Shown: positions 32,655 through 40,791 of the stretch, one piece after another
How positions within the stretch are numbered: the first letter of the stretch is position 1
How the letters are laid out: every line of letters starts with the position of its first letter
From: Streptomyces himalayensis subsp. himalayensis
GTDB lineage: Bacteria; Actinomycetota; Actinomycetes; Streptomycetales; Streptomycetaceae
Reading direction: 5' to 3'
Assembly: GCF_013778455.1 (NCBI RefSeq)
Contig: NZ_JACEHE010000038.1
Span: forward strand, 1-62,030
Length of the DNA stretch: 62,030 bases
The notes under the pieces: generated by a model
The model's input: only the letters and a program-made list of their open reading frames with translations
Databases searched by the model: none
Told to the model about the DNA's origin: nothing
Position numbers and translations under genes: made by a program

Positions 32655-33902
32655 ATGACCACGACCGAGCAACTCGACCGCGACCGCGTCCGCGAACTGT
32701 TCGACCTCCGCGGCTCCTACCTCGCGGAAGTCGGCGGCGGGTACGAGGGAGACCCCTACCCCGTCTGGCACCGGTTGCGGGAACAGGCCGCCGTGCACCC
32801 GGGAACGGTGCACGAACTGACCGGATACGACGGACCGGCGAACTTCCAGGGCCTGCCGCACCTCGACCGACCGCACTTCTCCGCGTTCACCTACGCCGCC
32901 TGCGACGCCGCGTACCGCGACGCCGAGGTCTTCGCCGCCTCCCTCACCCCGGTCGACCCCGGCAACGGCTCACTCGCGGTCAGCAACAGCATGATCGCGC
33001 TGGGGGGCCGCCGACACCGGCGCTACCGGGCCCTGGTCCAGCCGTCCTTCGTACCTGGCAAGGCCGGATGGTGGATACGCAACTGGATCGAGCGCACCGT
33101 CGATCTGCTCATCCACGGCTTCGCCGACGCCGGGCGAGCCGAGCTGAATGTGGATTTCTGCGCCGCGATCCCGGTCCTCACCATCACCGGCAGCTTCGGT
33201 GTGCCGGTCGAGAAGGCATTGGACATCCGCGCGGCGCTCAGGAACCCCGCGGCGATCGTGGAGATCCTCCGGCCCATCGTCGCGGCTCGCCGGGAGTCGC
33301 CCCGGGACGATCTGATCAGCGTCCTGGTCGAGGCGGAGATGACCGACGAGGACGGCGTCGCGCACCGGCTCACCGATGCCGAGATCTACTCGTTCGCACT
33401 CTTGCTGCTGACCGCGGGATCCGGCACCACGTGGAAGCAGATGGGCATCACGCTCACCGCGCTGCTGCAACGGCCGGAGGTGCTCGAGGCGGTACGCGAG
33501 GATCGCTCTCTGCTGCGCCCGGCGATCGAAGAGGCGTTGCGCTGGATGCCGACCGACCCGATGTTCTCACGCTACGTCACCCGGGACGTCGACTTCCACG
33601 GGGTGCGCCTTCCGGAAGGGTCCGTCCTGCACCTGTGCGTGGGCGCGGCCAACCGCGATCCGGCGCGCTGGGAGCGCCCGGACGAGTTCGACATCTCCCG
33701 GAGACTGCGGCCGTCGTTCGCGTTCGGCGGGGGCGCGCATGTGTGCCTGGGCATGCACGTCGCCCGCGCCGAGATGCGCATCGGAATCGGTGCGCTCCTC
33801 GACCGGCTGCCGAACCTGCGCCTCGACCCGGACGCCGAACCACCCCGGTTCATCGGCCTGTACGAACGGGGGGCCACCGAAATCCCGGTGGTGTTCGGAT
33901 GA
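32655..33902 (+). CDS. Cytochrome P450 of the catabolic island
   Basis: Class I bacterial P450 of 415 residues. Motifs: I-helix TAGSGTTWK (Ser-Gly in place of the usual His-Glu), K-helix EEALR and haem loop FGGGAHVCLGMHVAR with Cys364. The start is the ATG at 32655, 5 bp after the SDR stop. The adjacent ferredoxin is its probable donor. The order ferredoxin-SDR-P450 suggests hydroxylation followed by oxidation of an otherwise inert carbon. Confidence 0.94.
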   Translation: MTTTEQLDRDRVRELFDLRGSYLAEVGGGYEGDPYPVWHRLREQAAVHPGTVHELTGYDGPANFQGLPHLDRPHFSAFTYAACDAAYRDAEVFAASLTPVDPGNGSLAVSNSMIALGGRRHRRYRALVQPSFVPGKAGWWIRNWIERTVDLLIHGFADAGRAELNVDFCAAIPVLTITGSFGVPVEKALDIRAALRNPAAIVEILRPIVAARRESPRDDLISVLVEAEMTDEDGVAHRLTDAEIYSFALLLLTAGSGTTWKQMGITLTALLQRPEVLEAVREDRSLLRPAIEEALRWMPTDPMFSRYVTRDVDFHGVRLPEGSVLHLCVGAANRDPARWERPDEFDISRRLRPSFAFGGGAHVCLGMHVARAEMRIGIGALLDRLPNLRLDPDAEPPRFIGLYERGATEIPVVFG

Positions 33903-33957
33903 CGGCCCAGAGCGCCTCGGGAACCTCAAGCACTTCGACACGAAAGGCACGACGACC

Positions 33958-34410
33958 ATGACCGAATCCGGCTACCGGCCACCGGACTTGTCCCTGGTCG
34001 GCGCCGAACACGTGGCTCGCTACCAGGAGACTGACGGCGAGGTCGGCTACGAATGGAACGGCGTGCCGATCCTTCTGCTGAGCACCACGGGGCGCACGAC
34101 CGGCCTGCCCCGGACCAGAGCCCTCATCTTCGGACGCGACGGCGACGACTACCTCGTCGTCGCGTCCACCGGCGGCGCGCCGAAACACCCGTCGTGGTAC
34201 CTGAACCTCCTGGCGCGCCCGCAGGCCGAGATCCAGGTGAAGGCCGCACACATCCCGGTCGTCGCGCGCACCGCGTCGGAGGCGGAGCGGGCGCGCCTGT
34301 GGAAGACCGTGGTCGGCTATTGGCCCAACTACGAGGCGTACCAGACGCGTACCGATCGGGTCATTCCGATCGTCGTGCTCACTCCGCTGCGAGGAGGTGC
34401 CGCCGTATGA
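33958..34410 (+). CDS. Ddn-like nitroreductase-family protein (probably F420-dependent)
   Basis: 150 residues of the deazaflavin-dependent nitroreductase (DUF385) family: ILLLSTTGRTTGLPRTRALIF is the cofactor-binding core and SWYLNLLARPQAEIQV the following helix-strand. Such proteins use F420H2 to reduce enones and quinones. The ATG at 33958 is chosen for family length and GAAAGG upstream. The stop overlaps the TetR start as ATGA. Confidence 0.87.
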   Translation: MTESGYRPPDLSLVGAEHVARYQETDGEVGYEWNGVPILLLSTTGRTTGLPRTRALIFGRDGDDYLVVASTGGAPKHPSWYLNLLARPQAEIQVKAAHIPVVARTASEAERARLWKTVVGYWPNYEAYQTRTDRVIPIVVLTPLRGGAAV

Positions 34411-35063
34411 AGGCCGACCGTGCAACCGACCGCTCGCCCGCCGTACAACGGTCGCGGGCCCGCAGCGCGCAGCAGATGACTGCGATCACGCGCGCGGCCT
34501 ATCGCCTGATCCAGGAAAAGGGCACCTCCTTCACGACCCAGGACCTGACGAAAGAGGCCGGGCTCGCGCTGCAGACCATCTACCGGCACTTCACGAGCAA
34601 GGACCAGATCCTGCTGGCCGTCGTCGAGGATGTGATCGCCGAACAGGGCGCGCAGATCGAGGCCGCCGCGCGGCAGCTCCCGGACCCGGTCGCGCGCCTG
34701 CGCTTCTACATCACCGGCACACTCGACTCGCTACGCGCCGAAGACCATTCCGGGCCCCAGTTCATCACCGCCGAGCACTGGCGCCTTTACCAGCTCTTCC
34801 CCGACGAGATGGTCCAGGCCAACCAGCACTTCGCAGACCTGGTCGAGCGGGAGCTGCGGGAGGCCGCCGACCTGGGGATGTTGCGCCCGAACGACCCAGC
34901 CGCGGACGCGTGGTTCGTGATGAAGCTGGTGATGTCGGTCTACCACCACTACGCGTTCGCCACCGCGAAGGAGCCGATCGAGGACATCGCCGAACAGCTG
35001 TGGTCGTTCTGCCTGTCCTCCTGGGGCGGCGAATCCGGACCCGGAAAGGGGCAGCAGGAATGA
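34407..35063 (+). CDS. TetR-family regulator
   Basis: 218 residues. The helix-turn-helix (FTTQDLTKEAGLALQTIYRHF, about residues 38-58, split by the turn) is followed by a helical ligand domain. GAGGAGG precedes the ATG at 34407. Unusually it sits inside the operon and overlaps both neighbours by four bases, so it would be made together with the enzymes: suitable for autoregulation by a pathway CoA ester. No operator could be identified near 25.8 kb. Confidence 0.9.
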   Translation: MKADRATDRSPAVQRSRARSAQQMTAITRAAYRLIQEKGTSFTTQDLTKEAGLALQTIYRHFTSKDQILLAVVEDVIAEQGAQIEAAARQLPDPVARLRFYITGTLDSLRAEDHSGPQFITAEHWRLYQLFPDEMVQANQHFADLVERELREAADLGMLRPNDPAADAWFVMKLVMSVYHHYAFATAKEPIEDIAEQLWSFCLSSWGGESGPGKGQQE

Positions 35064-36127
35064 GCGACGCACCCGTCTTCGCCAAAGGCCGCGACCTGGA
35101 CGCCGCGACCGCCGCGCTGCGACCGTGGCTGGCCGCCCGTCTCGGCGTCGCGGACGTCGACGTCACCGGGATGTTCTATCCGCAGGGCGCCGGCGTCTCC
35201 AACGAGACGATCCTCTTCGAGGCCCGAACCGGCGATCACGTCGACGAACTCGTTCTGCGTGTCGCGCCCGCGCGCGAACACCAGATGTTCCTCGAACCGC
35301 GGTTCCGGCTCCAGTACGACACCCTGACCGCGCTGCGCCGCCTCGGCTCGGTGCGAGTCCCCGAAGCCCTGTGGTACGAAGACGACCCCGCGGTCCTCGG
35401 CCGGCCGTTCTATCTCATGCGCCGCATGCGCGGCCGTGTGCCGGTGAGCATGCCCGTCTACAACGCGTCCGGATGGCTGGCCGAGGCGACGCCCGCCCAG
35501 CGCCGGGTCCTGTGGGACAGCGCCATGCGGCAGTTGGCTGCCATCCACCGTGTGCCGGTGGCGGAGGTGCCCTTCGTGGACCGTCCCGACCACGGCGCCA
35601 CCGGGGACGAGCAACAACTCGCCTACTGGAGCCGGTTCGCGACCTGGGCGCTCGGCGACGACATCCCCGAGGCCGTGCACGCGCTCCTCGACTGGCTGAC
35701 GGCCCACCGACCGCCCACCGCCTTTCCCGGACTGTCGTGGGGCGACGCCCGCATCGGCAACATGATGTTCGGCGACGATTTCCACGTCGTCGGCGTCATG
35801 GACTGGGAACAGGCGTCCTTGGCCGGTCCGATGGCCGACCTGGGCTGGTGGCTGCTCTTCGACGACATCCACAGCGTCGAGCACGGTGTGGCACGACTCG
35901 ACGGGCTCGGCACACGGCAGGAAACCCTCGATCGGTGGCAGGAACTGACCGGACGTCAGGTAGAGAGCCTGCACTGGCACGAGGTGTTCGCCGGCCTCAA
36001 GGCCGGCCTGCTCGGTCTGCACACCCGCCGGTCGATGAAGCTGCCCAATGCCGACGAGCGCGCGAACCCATTCCTGCAACGCTCCTGTCGGATGCTCGAC
36101 CTCACCGTAGGGGCGGACCTGCCATGA
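35060..36127 (+). CDS. APH-fold phosphotransferase (ACAD10/11-like kinase domain), first copy
   Basis: 355 residues with the aminoglycoside/choline kinase fold. The catalytic loop is SWGDARIGNMMF (the usual His before Gly-Asp is Trp) and the magnesium motif is VMDWEQA, followed by MADLGWWLLF. This arrangement is like the kinase domain of ACAD10/11 and LvaA, which phosphorylate 4-hydroxyacyl-CoA during acid breakdown, more than antibiotic kinases. Overlaps TetR and the second kinase gene as ATGA. Role inferred from context. Confidence 0.8.
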   Translation: MSDAPVFAKGRDLDAATAALRPWLAARLGVADVDVTGMFYPQGAGVSNETILFEARTGDHVDELVLRVAPAREHQMFLEPRFRLQYDTLTALRRLGSVRVPEALWYEDDPAVLGRPFYLMRRMRGRVPVSMPVYNASGWLAEATPAQRRVLWDSAMRQLAAIHRVPVAEVPFVDRPDHGATGDEQQLAYWSRFATWALGDDIPEAVHALLDWLTAHRPPTAFPGLSWGDARIGNMMFGDDFHVVGVMDWEQASLAGPMADLGWWLLFDDIHSVEHGVARLDGLGTRQETLDRWQELTGRQVESLHWHEVFAGLKAGLLGLHTRRSMKLPNADERANPFLQRSCRMLDLTVGADLP

Positions 36128-37167
36128 GTTTCCCGGGCGGCCCCGCGCCGCACGACGAAGCCGTCGTCCTGTCCCCCGAGTGGCTGACGGCGGTTCTCGC
36201 GGAACGCCATCCCGGCGCCGCGGTCGCCAGGGTGGAGGTGACCGATCGCCTGGAGACCGTCGCCACCAAGCTGCGGTTCCGCGTCGAGTACGCCGACGAG
36301 GCGGCCGACGCGCCGTCCGCCCTGTGCGCCAAGGGATACCTCAACCCGGTCAGCCGGCGCCGCACGACGCCTGCCGAGGCCGACTTCTACCGACTGCTCT
36401 CGGCGAATCTGCCGGTGCGTACGCCGCCGTGCGTACACGCCGCCGTCGACGACGAAACCGGCCACCCGCTGGTGATGATGCACGACCTCACCGCGGCCGG
36501 AGCGCGATTCGGCGACCCGCTGGTGGGCTTTCGCACCGAGCAGGCGGCCGGAACCCTCGACCAGCTCGCCGCCTTGCATGCCGCGACCTGGGGCGGCATG
36601 AAGGCAGACCTGGCGAACGCCTTCCCGCCCCGCATCCCCTCACTCGCCCGACACATGGGCGCCGAACAGCTGCAACTCCAGCTCGACGACGGCCGGGCCC
36701 CGGGCGTCCCGTCAAACCTGCGCCGTGCCGACCGGCTGCTCGCCGCGATGGCGGCCCTCGCCAGGCTCGACGGCGCCCACCCGCGGTGCCTGGTGCACGG
36801 CGACCTGCACACCGGCAACGTGTACGAGACCGCCGACGGCGACCCCGGCCTCATCGACTGGCAGGTCGTCCAGCACGGCGTCTGGGCCCTCGACGTCGCC
36901 TATCACGTCGCCGCCGTCCTCGACCCCGACGAACGCGCCCACAGCGAACGCGAACTGCTCGACCACTACCTCGACCGGCTCGCCGCCCACGGCGGCACTC
37001 CACCCACCCGCGACGAGGCCTGGTGGGCCTACCGCGCGCACCTGCCGTACGGGTTCTTCCTGTGGGCCATCACCCGCGCTGTCGACCGCCCCATCATCGA
37101 ACACCTCACCGATCGCCTCGGCCGCGCCGTCGCCTGGCACGACAGCTTCGCGCTTCTGGGCGTCTGA
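36124..37167 (+). CDS. APH-fold phosphotransferase, second copy
   Basis: 347 residues, only distantly similar to the preceding gene. It has the canonical catalytic loop LVHGDLHTGNVY and magnesium site LIDWQ, with ALDVAYHVAAVL after it. The N-terminal ATKLRFRVEYADE and CAKGY give the glycine-poor ATP loop and Lys. The start is the ATG at 36124, overlapping the first kinase stop. Two such kinases in one operon suggest either a heterodimer or two phosphorylated intermediates. Confidence 0.8.
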   Translation: MSFPGGPAPHDEAVVLSPEWLTAVLAERHPGAAVARVEVTDRLETVATKLRFRVEYADEAADAPSALCAKGYLNPVSRRRTTPAEADFYRLLSANLPVRTPPCVHAAVDDETGHPLVMMHDLTAAGARFGDPLVGFRTEQAAGTLDQLAALHAATWGGMKADLANAFPPRIPSLARHMGAEQLQLQLDDGRAPGVPSNLRRADRLLAAMAALARLDGAHPRCLVHGDLHTGNVYETADGDPGLIDWQVVQHGVWALDVAYHVAAVLDPDERAHSERELLDHYLDRLAAHGGTPPTRDEAWWAYRAHLPYGFFLWAITRAVDRPIIEHLTDRLGRAVAWHDSFALLGV

Positions 37168-37257
37168 TCCACCGTCCCGTCCCCCATGTACCGCCGTTCC
37201 GCCAAGGAGATCACGCCGACGACCCGACGCCGGCCGACAGCACCGAGGAGGCAGCCC

Positions 37258-38646
37258 GTGAGAGCCCACGGAACCATCGCCGCTGTTTTGGTGACCACCG
37301 CATTGTTGACGGCCGGATGCGGCCGTGACAGCTCCGGTGGTACCGACGGCGAAGGAAGGCCGGCCACCGCGCCCGGGGCGGCCCCGTCCGCCGACTTCGG
37401 GGATCTGAAGAACGTGTGCGGGCCGGGCGACCCGACCGGCGCACCAGCCAAGGGCGTCACCGACAAGGAGATCCAGGTCGGCGTCCTGTCCGACGTCGGC
37501 TTCACCAAGAACCCCGAATTCCCGAACGCCGCCAAGGTGTTCACCGAATGGTGCAACGACGCCGGAGGCATCCACGGCCGCCAGCTCGTCCCGACCGTCC
37601 GCGACACCAAGTTGGTGGAGGTCCGCCAGCGCGTCATCGAGGCCTGCCGCGACGACTTCGCGCTCGTCGGCGGCAGCGCTGCCCTGGACGGGCTGGGCGT
37701 CAAGGAACGGCTGTCCTGCCTGATGCCCGACTTCGCCGCCCAGGTGGTCCAGCGCCAGAACGAAGGCTCCGACCTCCAGGTCTCCGTCCAGCCCGGCGGC
37801 CCGTCCTATTTCCGCAACGCGGGCATGCTGCACTGGGCTGTCACGGAGGCCTACCCGGGCTCGGCCGGCGACCTGGGCATCATCGCCGGCGACAGCCCGG
37901 TCACCAAGATGTCCCTCGACCAGCGCGTGGAGACCCTCAAGGCCTTCGGCGGGACGATCACCTACACCGACCTCTACCCGGCACAAGGCGTCTCCAACTG
38001 GACGCCCTACGCCCAGGCGATCAAGAACAAAGGCGTCAAAGGCCTGATCTTCATGGGCGACTTCGGCTCGCTCGCGAAGCTCGAGCAGGCGCTGACCGAC
38101 ATGGACTACAAGCTCGACTGGATCGACGCCAACAACAACGCCTACGGCCCCGCCTTCCTGAAGCTCGCTGGTCCTGAGGTCCTGGCGACCCAGAACAACC
38201 TCGCCGACCTCATGGGCACCTTCCCCCTCGAGAAGGCCGCCGCCAACCCCGCGACGAAGCAGGTCATCGACCTGTTCGCCAAATACGCGCCGGAGGCGCA
38301 GGTGACGATGCCGGCGGTGAAGGCGTTCTCCGCGTGGCTGCTGTTCGCCAAGTCGGCCGCGTCCTGCGGGGACGCGCTCACCCGCAAGTGCCTGTACGAG
38401 GCGGCCCGCAAGGAGACCGCGTGGACGGGTGGCGGTTTGCAGGCGCCCCTCGACCTCTCCGTGCAGGACGCCCCGGTGAACTGCTTCAACGTCGAGAAGG
38501 CCACCCCGGACGGCTGGAAGCCCGCCGACTTCAAACCCGATCGCGGCGCGTACCGCTGCGGCGCGAAGGCGTACAAGCTCACTGGTCCCTACGGCAGGCC
38601 CGCGACCCTGAAGGACGTCGGCAAGAGCATGAGCGACTTCAAGTAA
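37258..38646 (+). CDS. Orphan substrate-binding lipoprotein (branched-chain amino acid type)
   Basis: 462 residues. The lipobox LTAGC is near residue 19 and a Gly/Pro-rich linker precedes a type-1 periplasmic-binding fold (Peripla_BP_6; IQVGVLSDVGFTKNPEFPNA at the start). The start is GTG at 37258 after GAGGAGG. No permease or ATPase gene lies in the island, so it must use another system or act as a surface receptor for the island substrate. Gap of 90 bp from the kinase gene; the synthetase follows 10 bp later. Confidence 0.87.
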   Translation: MRAHGTIAAVLVTTALLTAGCGRDSSGGTDGEGRPATAPGAAPSADFGDLKNVCGPGDPTGAPAKGVTDKEIQVGVLSDVGFTKNPEFPNAAKVFTEWCNDAGGIHGRQLVPTVRDTKLVEVRQRVIEACRDDFALVGGSAALDGLGVKERLSCLMPDFAAQVVQRQNEGSDLQVSVQPGGPSYFRNAGMLHWAVTEAYPGSAGDLGIIAGDSPVTKMSLDQRVETLKAFGGTITYTDLYPAQGVSNWTPYAQAIKNKGVKGLIFMGDFGSLAKLEQALTDMDYKLDWIDANNNAYGPAFLKLAGPEVLATQNNLADLMGTFPLEKAAANPATKQVIDLFAKYAPEAQVTMPAVKAFSAWLLFAKSAASCGDALTRKCLYEAARKETAWTGGGLQAPLDLSVQDAPVNCFNVEKATPDGWKPADFKPDRGAYRCGAKAYKLTGPYGRPATLKDVGKSMSDFK

Positions 38647-38656
38647 GGGAGGAAAC

Positions 38657-40258
38657 ATGGTCGGCCAGGCGCAGACAGCATCGACGGCAGCGGGGTCCGC
38701 CCAGGACGGACCGGCTTGGCTACGCACCATCCCGGCCGATCTGGTCAAGCGCTACGAGGCGGAAGGGTGGTGGACCCGGGAAACGCTCGGCGACCTGGTC
38801 GCACGCGGCCTCGCCGCCGCCCCCGACGCCGGATTCCACGTCCACTCTGCGGTGCGCCCGTGGTCGGGCACCTTCGCCGACGTCGAACTGGTCGCGCGCC
38901 GGCTGGCCGCAGGGCTCGCCGAACGCGGCGTCGGCCCCGGGGACATCGTGGTCTTCCAGCTGCCGAACTGGATGGAGGCCGCGGCCGTCTTCTGGGCCTC
39001 GGCCCTGCTGGGCGCGGTGGTGGTGCCCGTCGTGCACTTCTACGGCCGCAAGGAACTCGGCCACATCCTGGCGGCCACCGAACCGAAGGTCTTCGTCGGA
39101 CCGGAGCGGTTCGGCCATCTGGAGCACCAGCCGGACCTGGTGGCCGACGTGCCGGTCGTCGGCGTGGTGGGGCGGGACTTCGACGCCCTGCTCGCGGCCG
39201 AGCCGATGCCCGGAACGCTCCCCGCGGAACCGGCCGGTGCGGCGCTGATCGCCTTCACCTCCGGCACCACGCGCGACCCGAAAGGCGTGGTGCACAGTCA
39301 CCAGACGCTCGGCTTTGAATCCCGCCAACTCGTCCGGCGCTACCCCTCGGACCGAGGCGACTGGATCACCGCCGCGCCCGTGGGCCACTTCATCGGGATG
39401 CTCACCGCGTTCCTCGTTCCCGTCCTGGACGGTGCGCCGGTCAACCTCGTCGACGCCTGGGACCCGGCCCGGATACTGCGGCTGATGGCCGACGACGGAC
39501 TGACCTTCGGCGGCGGCTCGCCGTACTACGTCAGCAGCCTGCTGGACCACCCCGACTGGCGTCCCGAACACCTGCCGAAGATGAAGTACGTCGGCCTCGG
39601 CGGCGCCGCCGTCCCGGTCGGCGTGACCCGTCGGCTGGCCGGGCTCGGCCTCACGGCGCACCGCTCGTACGGCAGTACCGAGCACCCGTCCGTCACCGGG
39701 TCGTTGCCGATCGCGCCCGAGGACAAGCGGCTGTACACCGATGGGGAACCGCTGTTGGGCGTGGAGCTCCGGCTCGCCAAGGACGGCGAGATCCTGACCC
39801 GGGGGCCGGACCTGTGCCTCGGCTACACCGACCCGGGCCTGACGGCGTCCGTGTTCGACGACGAAGGCTGGTACCACACAGGCGACATCGGGAAGCTGGA
39901 CGAGGAGGGCTACCTCACCATCGCGGACCGCAAGTCAGATGTGATCATCCGCGGCGGAGAGAACATCTCCGCCCTGGAGGTCGAAGAGGCGCTGCTCGGC
40001 ATGCCCGCCGTCGCCGAGGCCGCGGTGGTTGCAGCCCCCGACAAGCGGCTCGGCGAGCACGCCGCCGCATTTCTCGCGCTCCGATCCGGCCACGCCATGC
40101 CCACGCTCGAGGACGTGCGCGCCCACCTTGAACACGTCGGCCTCGCCCGCCAGAAGTGGCCCGAGGAACTTCACCAAGTGCACGAATTCCCGCGCAACGC
40201 AAGCGGCAAGGTCCAGAAGTTCCTCCTGCGCCGGGAGCTGCGGGCGGCCTGCGGCTGA
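38657..40258 (+). CDS. Acyl-CoA synthetase (AMP-dependent)
   Basis: Activates a carboxylic acid as its CoA ester with ATP. It has 533 residues; the AMP-binding motif is FTSGTTRDPKGVV (about residue 202), followed by YGSTEHPSVTG, the hinge ADRKSDVIIRGGENIS and the C-terminal catalytic Lys in NASGKVQK. The start is the ATG at 38657 with GGGAGG upstream. As last gene of the island it probably performs the first step on the imported acid; the CoA-transferase at the other end could then recycle CoA. Confidence 0.93.
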   Translation: MVGQAQTASTAAGSAQDGPAWLRTIPADLVKRYEAEGWWTRETLGDLVARGLAAAPDAGFHVHSAVRPWSGTFADVELVARRLAAGLAERGVGPGDIVVFQLPNWMEAAAVFWASALLGAVVVPVVHFYGRKELGHILAATEPKVFVGPERFGHLEHQPDLVADVPVVGVVGRDFDALLAAEPMPGTLPAEPAGAALIAFTSGTTRDPKGVVHSHQTLGFESRQLVRRYPSDRGDWITAAPVGHFIGMLTAFLVPVLDGAPVNLVDAWDPARILRLMADDGLTFGGGSPYYVSSLLDHPDWRPEHLPKMKYVGLGGAAVPVGVTRRLAGLGLTAHRSYGSTEHPSVTGSLPIAPEDKRLYTDGEPLLGVELRLAKDGEILTRGPDLCLGYTDPGLTASVFDDEGWYHTGDIGKLDEEGYLTIADRKSDVIIRGGENISALEVEEALLGMPAVAEAAVVAAPDKRLGEHAAAFLALRSGHAMPTLEDVRAHLEHVGLARQKWPEELHQVHEFPRNASGKVQKFLLRRELRAACG

Positions 40259-40281
40259 CCGGGCTGGACCTGAAGGGTCGG

Positions 40282-40641
40282 GTGCCGCTGCCCCGTTGCG
40301 GCAAGATCCTGCTGGCCCATCTGCCGGAGAAGGAGCGCGCCGACGTGCTCGCGGCGTCCGGGCTGCAGAAGCTGACGCCACACACCCTGACGGCCAGGAC
40401 GAAGCTGGAGAAGAACCTCACCGAGGCGCGGGAGCGCGGGTACGCGGTGACGCTGGAGGAGCTGGAGATCGGCCTGCACGCCTTGGCGGCCCCGATCCGG
40501 TCCCGCGACGGCGAGGTCATCGCCGCGCTCAGCGCCTCCGGCCCCGCGTACCGCTTCACCGAGGAGCGCATCCACGAGCTCGCTCCCGTGCTGATCAAGG
40601 GCGCGGAGGAGATCAGCCGCCGGATGGGTTATCTGGGCTGA
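40282..40641 (+). pseudogene. Truncated IclR-family regulator (C-terminal effector domain only)
   Basis: 119 codons in frame, starting 24 bp after the synthetase stop. From CGKILLAHLPEKER to ISRRMGYLG it parallels the C-terminal half of the complete IclR protein at 59944-60741, including TPHT, LEKNL, EARERGYA and EELEIGLHA. The helix-turn-helix and half the effector domain are missing. A GTG with AAGGG upstream could still start translation, but no DNA-binding part would be made. The break coincides with the right end of the island, so insertion or deletion there probably destroyed the gene. Confidence 0.85.
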
Positions 40642-40730
40642 GCCGCGCCCGGCGGCCCGAGGGGGCGGGAATCGCCGAGCGCCAGGCGTACGACCACGCG
40701 GACCCGGTCGGCCACGGGCAATACACATAG

Positions 40731-40765
40731 CCCTGTGGGAGCCCCTGAGCGGAGCTCCCACAGGG
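40731..40765. terminator. Bidirectional terminator between the IclR remnant and soxG
   Basis: A perfect 12-bp stem (CCCTGTGGGAGC, 40731-40742, with 40754-40765) and an 11-base loop lie between convergent transcription units, 26 bp beyond the soxG stop. Confidence 0.85.
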
Positions 40766-40791
40766 TCGACGGGGCAACCCGCCCAGGTCGC

